This document shows positions 55,699 to 64,000 of a stretch of 64,000 nucleotides of DNA, one piece after another. The position numbers and the translations under genes are program-made. How positions within the stretch are numbered: the first letter of the stretch is position 1; every line of letters starts with the position of its first letter. Origin of the DNA: Linum tenue (Eukaryota > Streptophyta > Magnoliopsida > Malpighiales > Linaceae); the NCBI GenBank assembly GCA_946122785.1, contig CAMGYJ010000010.1, forward strand, positions 47,637,134 to 47,701,133. Direction: 5' to 3'. The notes under the pieces were generated by a model. It did not search any database. It had not been told where the DNA came from and saw only the letters and a list, made by a program, of their open reading frames with translations.

Positions 55699-57636
55699 AT
55701 GTTCTGTGCTTCTTGGTGTGTCCACCTGCTCAAACGCACTCGAACTGTCTCTCTGAACCTTAATAGTTGGCTCAATTTCTCGACTCAAGCATTAGCTACG
55801 CCATGCCAACCGTCTTCGGCACTTCCTTATCTCAAGCCTCTCAACTCCAAGCTCTCCAGCTTCATGAAAAGTGGTCTGGTCGAGGAAGCAGAGAATTTGT
55901 TCAACGAAATGCCTGACCGAAACATTGTGACTTGGAACACCATGATTAACGGCTATTTCAAGAATGGGGAGAAGGAAAAAGCATTCAGTTTGTTGGGTTC
56001 GATTCCCCAGCCCGATATTTATACATACAACACAGTGATCTCCGGGTTGATCCAGGTTGGTGATCTGTCTGGTGCTAGGAAGGTCTTTGATAAGATGGAC
56101 TCTAGAGATATAGTTACCTGGAACTCCATTATTGCTGGTTATGTTCACAAAGGAGTCATCGACGAGGCGATGCAACTGTTTCATGAAATGCCTGTCGGGA
56201 TGAGAGGGAAAGACACAGTAGTGTCTTGGATAGTTATGGTTTCTGGATTGGCTAAGGAAGGGCGCCTTGTTGAAGCTCATAAGTTTTATGAGAAGATGCC
56301 GGTTAAAGACTCTCACGCTTGCAATTCCTTGATTGCTGCATATATCAGAATCGGGGAGCTAGACCAGGCAGAAGACTTGTTTCGCAAGTCAGAACAAAAA
56401 GACTCTGATTCCTGGAGGCAATTGATAAATGGGTTAGTCACTTGTGGAAGACTCAGTGGTGCTTTTAGCCTCTACTTGGAATCACCTGAGAAATGTCATA
56501 CCACGTGGAACTCGCTGCTACTGAAATTAATGGAGAGTGGAGCAACTAAACCAGTTCATGCCTTCCTCGAAAAGCTTCCATATGGTGACATTGTGTCGTG
56601 GACTAACATAATCATCGGATACTTCAGGGAAGGTGAAGTAGGAGCTGCAGTTAGCCTGTTTTACTCGATGCATCATCTAGACTTAACGTTATGCAATGTG
56701 ATGATATGTGGACTAGGGGAGAATGGACTTGAGGAAGAAGGCATCAAATTGTTTACGAGGATGAAAGAATTAGGGTTGTCACCTGATAAGGCTACTTTCA
56801 CTAGCATCTTGACAATTTGTTCAGAGTTACCAGCCTTATGCCTTGGGAAACAAGTCTGTGTACATGTTTTCAAGACGGGACTAAATCTTACTATCGAGGT
56901 ATGCAATGCAATGATCACTATGTATGCCAGATGTGGGAATATGACCTCTGCTTTGCTTTCCTTTTCCTCCATGCCTAGCCATAATGTCATTTCTTGGAAC
57001 TCAATCATCTCTGGATTTTCCCACCATGGCCTTGGACCGCAAGCCCTCGAGATGTTCGAAGAAATGAGATTGAGCAATGTGAAGCCTAACGAGTTAACCT
57101 TTATTGCTGTTCTGTCTGCTTGTAGCCATGCAGGATTGGTGGAAAAGGGTAAACACTATTTCAATTATATGAAAGACGAGTGCTTTTTGCAGCCAACAGG
57201 TGGACATTACACCTGTATTGTGGATCTATTGGGAAGGTTTGGGCTGATTGATGAAGCTATGAGTTTTATAGACCGAATGAGAGCCGATGGGCTTGAAGTT
57301 CCCGTTAGTGTCTGGGGAGCTATACTTGGAGCTTGTAGAGTTCACAGAAATGTTGAAGTTGGCGCGGTTGCTGCTGAGAATGTATTGGCAATTGAACCAA
57401 ATAGGTCTGGCACGTACTTGATTTTGGCAGAGTTATATGCTAGCGTTGAAAGATTGAATGAGGCGGAGAGAGTTTTGACCCGAATGAAGAACAGTGGAGT
57501 CAAGAAACAACCTGGGTGTAGTTGGATTGAGATGAACAACGGTGGATGTGCTTTTCTCTCTGGAGATAAGTCGCACCTTGAGTTTGACGTGGAGGCACGA
57601 GTGGAGATAGTTCAACCTTGTTGGCACTCTGGGTAG
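55699..57636 (+). CDS. Pentatricopeptide-repeat protein, PLS class, E subgroup
   Basis: Organelle RNA-binding protein, 645 residues in one exon. PLS-class PPR proteins usually specify C-to-U editing sites in mitochondria or plastids. The N-terminus (CVHLLKRTRTVSLNLNSWLN) is basic and Ser/Thr-rich, fitting organelle targeting. From about residue 50 there are roughly 14 PPR motifs, e.g. NIVTWNTMINGYFKNGEKEK, DIVTWNSIIAGYVHKGVIDE, HNVISWNSIISGFSHHGLGP and the P-L-S series CNAMITMYARCGNMTSALLS. The C-terminal E/E+ region is present: WGAILGACRVHRNVEVG, YLILAELYAS and KKQPGCSWIE. There is no DYW deaminase domain, so it would need a partner for editing. Early motifs (about 230-330) are irregular. 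No introns or defects. Confidence 0.94.
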   Translation: MFCASWCVHLLKRTRTVSLNLNSWLNFSTQALATPCQPSSALPYLKPLNSKLSSFMKSGLVEEAENLFNEMPDRNIVTWNTMINGYFKNGEKEKAFSLLGSIPQPDIYTYNTVISGLIQVGDLSGARKVFDKMDSRDIVTWNSIIAGYVHKGVIDEAMQLFHEMPVGMRGKDTVVSWIVMVSGLAKEGRLVEAHKFYEKMPVKDSHACNSLIAAYIRIGELDQAEDLFRKSEQKDSDSWRQLINGLVTCGRLSGAFSLYLESPEKCHTTWNSLLLKLMESGATKPVHAFLEKLPYGDIVSWTNIIIGYFREGEVGAAVSLFYSMHHLDLTLCNVMICGLGENGLEEEGIKLFTRMKELGLSPDKATFTSILTICSELPALCLGKQVCVHVFKTGLNLTIEVCNAMITMYARCGNMTSALLSFSSMPSHNVISWNSIISGFSHHGLGPQALEMFEEMRLSNVKPNELTFIAVLSACSHAGLVEKGKHYFNYMKDECFLQPTGGHYTCIVDLLGRFGLIDEAMSFIDRMRADGLEVPVSVWGAILGACRVHRNVEVGAVAAENVLAIEPNRSGTYLILAELYASVERLNEAERVLTRMKNSGVKKQPGCSWIEMNNGGCAFLSGDKSHLEFDVEARVEIVQPCWHSG

Positions 57637-58504
57637 TTTGTTTATGCTTGTTCAAGCCTTACATTGGATTTTCTGTTCAACTGCCAGAGGTGCAACAACA
57701 GACTGATGCAAGTCACTGCATATTGCGTTATCAGAATGCAAATTTGTTCAACCTCGAAACATTATAATTCCTTTATACAGATTGAAGCTGTTCCCTCAGC
57801 CTTTCTTGGGCTGTATAGCCATACAGAGTTTATTAACTTCTTAATCTATGAAGCGGAGCAAGGTACAGTTGCAGCCTTTCCTGGCTTATCAACTACATGT
57901 TCTATGTTTATCAACCACCATTGATGCTTGGTTTAACAGCGTTTTATTCATCAAAAGCCCGAAGGGCTGCTGAGTAGCTACTCATGGTTTGTTTATCAGA
58001 TCAAGCTTGGAGAACTTGCCTTCAAAATGCCAGCTCCTGCAGAAGTATATATACAACCTGGAGCTGGTCAACAAATTGGACACTTGTGCTGTTTGGTTTC
58101 TCATGACTTCATGTAATTCTCAGCAAATATCAGATGTTGAATCGATATAGCTAGGCGTGAGCAACCATTTGATCTAGACTGAACGAGGTTGAACAGAATC
58201 ATTGTATTGATTCAATTCCCTTCAATTTCTCAAAAAACAAAAACAGATGAATATTTGTATTGAAATTCTGTTCCCATAATTGTGTATTCAACTCTTAGGA
58301 TTCACAAAAATCCTCCAATCAGTACTACCAAGAAACCCTCTCCCAAGCTAACAATTAATCAAGGAATTAACTACCCACAAAAAGAAAAGACCAATTTGTC
58401 TTCTTCCCCTACATATATATATACACCCCTAAATGTCTGCATACCAAAATTCCCATTCACAACAATCTTCTACACTGTGGCAAAGTGACATCCAGTCACT
58501 TTAT
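57637..58504. other. Convergent 3' region between the PPR and CESA genes
   Basis: The genes converge here, so 3' UTRs of both should occupy most of it. Nothing else is recognised. Confidence 0.4.
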
Positions 58505-61500
58505 TCAGTCACAGTTCAACCCACAGACCTCCAACACAGGACCATCTCTCGACACGAATGGATTGACTCTCACCCAAAGCAAGGTCAATATCGACGACAG
58601 GAGAATCGACCACACCAGAATGATCGTCGGCATCCTGTCCTGCTTCCCTAGCAACCCCTTGAGGAAAGGGTAAAGATGGACGATCACCCATATGGCGAAG
58701 AACAGCCTGCCGAACAGTGGGCCCCACGAGTCATAGCCATTGTTGATTGCGTTGGAGATCCCAACAACAACTCCCACGATGTTTATGATCAACAATGTCG
58801 TGGGAGGGATGAGGAGGGAAGTCCACTTGAAGAGGTACAGATCCGAGAACTCTCCATCATCGGCTGCCTTCGAGGTCACGGTGAAGTTGGTGTTCACTCC
58901 GGCCAAGACCTTGAGGAGACCTTGGAAGAGGGCGAAGAGGTGGGACGAGACACCACCAATCACCCAGAACTGCTCGTTTCGCCATATATCATCGAGCCCC
59001 ACACCACCCCATTGCATCTCGAAGAGACTCGTTGCAGCGATAGATACGAAGAGCAGCATGAACAGTATGCTGGCATAGTTGCTAATCTGCAACACTCCAA
59101 CAAAAAGAAATTGATGAGTGCTATTAATTAATTCTACATAGAACACGAACATCAGAGAAGCGAATGGGAAAATCGTAAATTGTAATAGTGTACCCCAATT
59201 ACCTGAGGGACAATGAACTTGCCAGTGAGAAGACATATAGCTGGCAATGTGCAGTAAGCCAGTAAGGGAATGGAGGTCAACGGGTAGATGACGGAGTTTA
59301 TGTATGAAAATCGCTCCAGCGACTTCAACCCACCACCATATCCATACCATAGTGGGCAATGTCTGCTCAAGAGAATCTCAACCGACCCCAATGCCCATCG
59401 AAGAACTTGGTGCAGACGATCTGACAGGTTAATTGGAGCCGATCCTTTAAAGGCCGGTCTTTTAGGCATGCAATACACAGACCGCCATCCATGGCAGTGC
59501 ATCTTGAACCCTGTCAGAATGTCCTCCGTAACTGAGCCATAGATCCATCCCACCTGAATGGAGTTCGAAGAACCATTGCTTAGTCAAACAATTAGAGAGC
59601 AATAAGTCATCGGAAAAGTTCTCTCTGTACTTACTTCTTTGCCCCATTCTGTTTTGTCTTCATACCCACAACTGATAACCTGAATAGCTTCTCTCAGTAA
59701 GGCAGCAGGATTGGCATCTCTTGGAACTCCACCTTCTTCAAGACGTGCAGAGGCTATAAATACCGGCGACTGCCCAAATTTCTTCTCCAATTTGGTCTGA
59801 GGTGTTTCAGAAGACTTATTCGTAATCAACTCTGCAGCAGCCATTAATGAATACTGAGAAGCATGAACACGAATCACAACCAAGTGTCATACAGAAATAG
59901 ATAACAGAAGAATTCCATTACCTTTCTGTCCTTCAATATTTTCAAGAGCATGGACTTGATTTGACGTTTCTCTGCCCTTCGTTTTCTTCTTGTTCTTCTT
60001 GGCACTTGATTTCGTTTTCTTTCTTGATCCACAGCACAGGCAGCACCATCTAGGCCAGCAGTTGCAGGTCTTCCCTGGAGGCTTCTTTTTAATGGGTGCA
60101 TCATAACCGTAAAGAGCTTGCCTCCGGAAGACACAACCAGTACCGACATAAATTGGTCCTTGTAAACCATCCAGACCTTTCATGTTGATCTGTTTCAAAT
60201 TTGGGAGTCAGCCTCATCAGCTGTGGTAACTTGATATGTAAAAAGAATTAAGCAAAGAAGAAGAAAGCTAATGCTTGAACAGCGATCCCTACATCGAAAA
60301 AGACGACATTCCTATTAGAGTATCGATCATGTCGATCAATCCCATCGAATCTCTGAGGGAACTGCACATAGCAAACTTTCTTCCCCGAAGTTGGGTCCAT
60401 CATGAAACACATGGCTTCTCTTAGAGCCTTGCTGTTATTGATGTAATGATCACAATCAACATTCAGCATGTAAGGAGCGTTGGACAGCACTGCTGAAACT
60501 CGTATCTACATCAATCACAACGAATAATGATTCACATCTCATTTTATTCAAAGGTGTAGCAAAAACATCAACCAGCATCAAACAATCTGCACAAGTTAGA
60601 GATATTACCAGTGCATTCATAGCCCCGGCCTTTTTGTGATGGTCAAACCCTGGTCTCTTCTCACGAGAGACATAAACTAAACGAGGCAACTCATCGCCTT
60701 CAACGTCACGAACACCACTCTGACCAAGAAATACCTGTAATGGCAAAACATCATTTGAGATGCAAAGTAAAATGGGTGTTCGAAAGTGATCTCGACTAGA
60801 AACCATGTCAGTTTTGAAAGCAAGTTCATATTAAATGATTTTAACAAGATCAAAGAAACTTCCAAAGGGGCGGCTAAAAGTGAATAAGCTGATATATGGA
60901 CCAAATACCAGACGATAGCCTCTGTGAAGCTATAACCAATCTGTATCATTCCAGTTTGACAATGATAATGCAGATTTTAATTATAAAAATAAGAAAGAAA
61001 ACGACTGTAACTATGAAGGAACCGCAACAAGATCAAAGAGCTTAGAAGACCAATACAAAATGTGATATCCACAATACAAAGTATTCAGATGCAAAACAAT
61101 CTCATAATGTCAGTGCACCTGTCCTTCAAGAAGGAAGAAGCTTTTTTTTTTCTCCTGAAGATGGAGAATTGGTCTAAAAATAACTAAAAAGTATCTGCAG
61201 ACAGAACAGCCACTGACTTGTAGCAAAGGAGACCCTAGTGTGCACTTCGCAAAAAATGCTATTAGCAAAATGCACGAGAGGGGTTTTTCAATTCCTCTGC
61301 CACGGGAATCCGTTGATATAGCACCTTTTGAAACCCTTTTTCTCGTTTTGTTCCTTGGAACTCAGAGCTTGGAGGAACCAAGGGGCTATTTGGTGCATGA
61401 AGCAAAAAAGAAGAAAAGTAATAGATTTTCTCAAGAGCAAGGCAAAGTAAAAGGACGAATAAGGATGATAAAATCAGGTTTTCATTTAGCTATAGGCTCA

Positions 61501-63746
61501 GGCAAAAAAACATTTTACTCACCTGAATCATGCCAGGATGATCCCGCACATTATTTCCAGGCCATGGAGTTCCATCTTGCATTGTCCAACCATCTTCCGG
61601 AACCTTTTGTGCTGTCGAAACCAATCCATTGATCCTAACCTTAAACTCTTCGTAATCCCTCTGCATTTTACCAGCAAGGGGAAGTAGAAGGTGTTACGAC
61701 CATGAGACTTGCACACCACATTTGATCATATATAGCTGACAGGAAAAAGGGACACTAACTAACCTTCATAGCACGCCTTTCCCTAACGAACGAGGGATGG
61801 ACCTTATTCTTCAAGTAATCAATCTTTTGGGAGAAGTACCACTCGGGTGCTCTTGGCTCGATATTAAACTTCTTACAGAAAGGAACCCATTTCCTAGCAA
61901 ATTCAGATGTCTCTGAGAGCGCTTCAAAGGTGAGCATAGCAGCACCATCATCGGATACGTAGCAAGCGACTTTATCAACAGGGTAGTCTACGGCAAGAAT
62001 AGAGAGGACGGTATTCGCAGTAATTAATGGGGGTTCTTTCAAGGGGTCCACCGTGCTAACAAATACATCTATGCTAGCAAGCTCTGATGGTTTGCCTTCT
62101 TTCTCGTACCTGGCAAGTAAATGAAAATGGTAAAGCCAACAGCTTTCAAGAAGAAATGTGAAAGAACAATAGAGAATAGCAGACTAAGATACCTTAGTGA
62201 CAGTCGATCGAGGTATGTTTCTCGTTCTATAGGGTACAATTTTGGGAACTGGTCAAGAATCCATGATAAGGCAAACCATATTTCACATATAACCGATGTT
62301 AGCCACAATCCAAATGCATCTTTGACTGGGTGAAGAATTCTGTAGTGGAAGAACAGCCCCAAGATCACAAGACGGATGACAATTACAAGTCTATACGGGT
62401 TTATCTTGCTTGAAGGAATAGGTAACTTCCTCGAAAGTGGCTGCCTGCCCTCATCCATTCTGACAATATATGCCAAGAAAACTCATCAATAACCAAATCA
62501 ATACCAAACACTACTTCTCCCTTGACAAAGACCAATCTAAATGCCAACTTAGTCTCTAAACTTGCTTACCGAACCACATTGAGCACTAAATTTGGCATTG
62601 AGACAGTTAAAGCAACAAACTAGTGCTTCCTCTATTAGTTTTTGTTGTCATGTTGCAGGAACGTAAGAACAAGGAAACTAGCTAATGCCATCATATAACC
62701 CATCTCGACGTGAGTAAGAATTTGCTCATAGGTAATGCAGTGAAAAAAACTCACATGGGCAAATCAGGGTCATCAAGTTCATTCCCATCGTAGTTTCCGC
62801 CATCACTCCCCCCTTCATGCTTGACCACCTGAAGTCTGTCACTTTGCCTTCTCTTCCACTCTTCCATTCTGTCCTTCCACGCGACACTTCCATAGCCATA
62901 CACCGCTATGTCCTTCTGCGGAACCATAGATCTGGGTGGCACTGCATTGCCAAAAAAATAAGTTACAGTTAACTCGATAGATATGACAAAAACATGAAAC
63001 TCGGCACAGCAGCTAGCAGTATTATGGCACCACTTACATGGTGTAGATGGATCTGGAAAAGGCATCGGATGAACTCTATTTCCATTACTCGACCGAGGGG
63101 AAACAACAAGAGCATGATCATCAGAAGTGATATCAACATCCTGCAAGCAAAATAGGAAACAAGTGAGCTCATTGTAGCTGACCAATTAGTGAAAAAAGAG
63201 GAGCTGTGATCCAGAAAGTACCTCATTGTGATATGTGAGCAGAGGAATTGTAGAGTCGACGGGTGAAGCATTGTGTTCTGATTGTACATAAACTCCAGAT
63301 GCATTATTAAGGTGGGAACCACGGCCAGTATTGAGTCTTGCAGCAAGCAATGCCTCTGCAACTTGTTCTGGGCCCAAACCGTCAAAGTCGCGATAATCAA
63401 ATTCGTGCTCCAGATCATCGACATCATCTTCTTCCTCGTCACCGTCGACCCTAGGACTACCTGCAATGTTGCATCACACTATGATAAGACCGAAATTATC
63501 GTTTCTTATCAGATAGAATAGTGGAAAGAAAAAGAGGTAAGAGAGTTGACCTTTGAGACGCTTATATCTGGTTTTACACTGAGGACAAGCCTGATTGCCC
63601 TCTCGTCTCTCGTACTCGTAACAAGTTCTGCACACAGGGAAAGCACATTCGTTGCATGCAACGAATATCTCTCCGTCCACTGTGATCTCGATCTCGTCAC
63701 CACATATATGGCACACTTGGCCACTCAATTCTTGCACCGATCGAAT
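58505..63746 (-). CDS. CESA: Cellulose synthase catalytic subunit, CESA6 clade (partial, 5' exon outside)
   Basis: Plasma-membrane glycosyltransferase (GT2) that extrudes beta-1,4-glucan; the CESA6 clade (CESA2/5/6/9) works in primary walls. Thirteen exons in coding order: 63746-63551, 63460-63222, 63140-63038, 62941-62755, 62459-62193, 62109-61764, 61660-61523, 60734-60609, 60505-60293, 60189-59922, 59831-59635, 59553-59203 and 59086-58505, all in phase, 1070 residues. The first exon (about 25 residues) lies beyond 64000. Zinc finger: [10 protein letters not shown]...CPQC. Catalytic motifs: [21 protein letters not shown] and QVLRW are all present. Eight membrane spans and a CGLNC end are visible. 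Exon 12 uses an acceptor inside GCTGCAG|AG to keep phase, shortening the variable region. Oddities: conserved Trp is lost at FPKL (62237-62239), LKSL (59320-59322), YPLTS (59278-59280) and DDIWRNEQ (58985-58987). Confidence 0.95.
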
Positions 63747-64000
63747 CTGTAATGTCCGGAACCAATTGAACTTTCATAAGTAATATGTTGGGAGCAAGAG
63801 AATAGTTAATGAACTAAGACAAACCAGTTCAGTTGGAACTAGACTCGCCAAGGAAGATATCCAAAGTGAGAAACCTAAGGTTTTCTATATGTTCAGCTCA
63901 CCAAGCTCTTGACAAAACAAAACTGCAATCCCGGTTTACTTAGAATACAACCAAGTAAGAAGCATAAACACACTGTGGTGAGAGTGTTGCTCAATTGAAA

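Noticed and set aside
58676..59131. 151-codon plus-strand frame
   Set aside because: Antisense to the last CESA exon.

Overview
This is nuclear DNA from a flowering plant, almost certainly a eudicot. The genes have GT-AG introns, AT-rich introns and spacers, plant-only families (CESA, PPR, fibrillin, CC-NBS-LRR, LRR-XII receptor kinase) and non-autonomous DNA transposon remains. The species cannot be named from the sequence. Exon models below were built by hand: each junction has GT/AG ends, the reading phase closes across it, and the joined product fits its family.

Layout. 1-5 kb: an actin gene (ACT7-like, +) with a leader intron, then a broken copy of the 3' end of a ribosomal protein gene. 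5-15 kb: four minus-strand genes, namely an acidic coiled-coil protein of unknown role, organellar ribosomal protein uL15, a plastid fibrillin (FBN5-like) and BolA2. 15-28 kb: a disease-resistance (CNL) cluster with two full-length minus-strand genes, one decayed relative in pieces, and a 704-bp hAT-like element with an intact 8-bp target duplication. 28.7-32.2 kb: the cohesin subunit SYN3 (-), with three E2F consensus sites upstream. 33.2-36.5 kb: an LRR-XII receptor kinase (+). 36.6-38.2 kb: a scrap yard holding one orphan lysyl-tRNA synthetase exon, an internally deleted CNL fragment, a GC-rich coding-like piece and a 59-bp direct repeat. 38.5-43.3 kb: an RBM39/CC1-like splicing factor (+). 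44.9-46.6 kb: an ALBA-RGG protein (+). 47-51 kb: a small nuclear-type protein, a 453-bp tandem duplication and a thionin-like secreted peptide. 51.5-54.1 kb: a receptor kinase joining a LysM (LYK4/5-type) ectodomain to a WAK-type kinase. 55.7-57.6 kb: a PPR protein (+). 58.5-64 kb: a cellulose synthase of the CESA6 clade (-), whose first exon lies beyond the window.

From memory, ACT7, FBN5, BolA2, CESA5 and a CC1-like splicing factor sit close together on Arabidopsis chromosome 5 (At5g09810-At5g09880). The window therefore looks like a conserved housekeeping block opened up by inserted immune-receptor genes and gene fragments. The most interesting objects are the LysM-WAK chimeric receptor, the E2F cluster on SYN3, the captured tRNA-synthetase exon, the shared deletion scar in the CNL cluster, and the loss of conserved tryptophans in the cellulose synthase.
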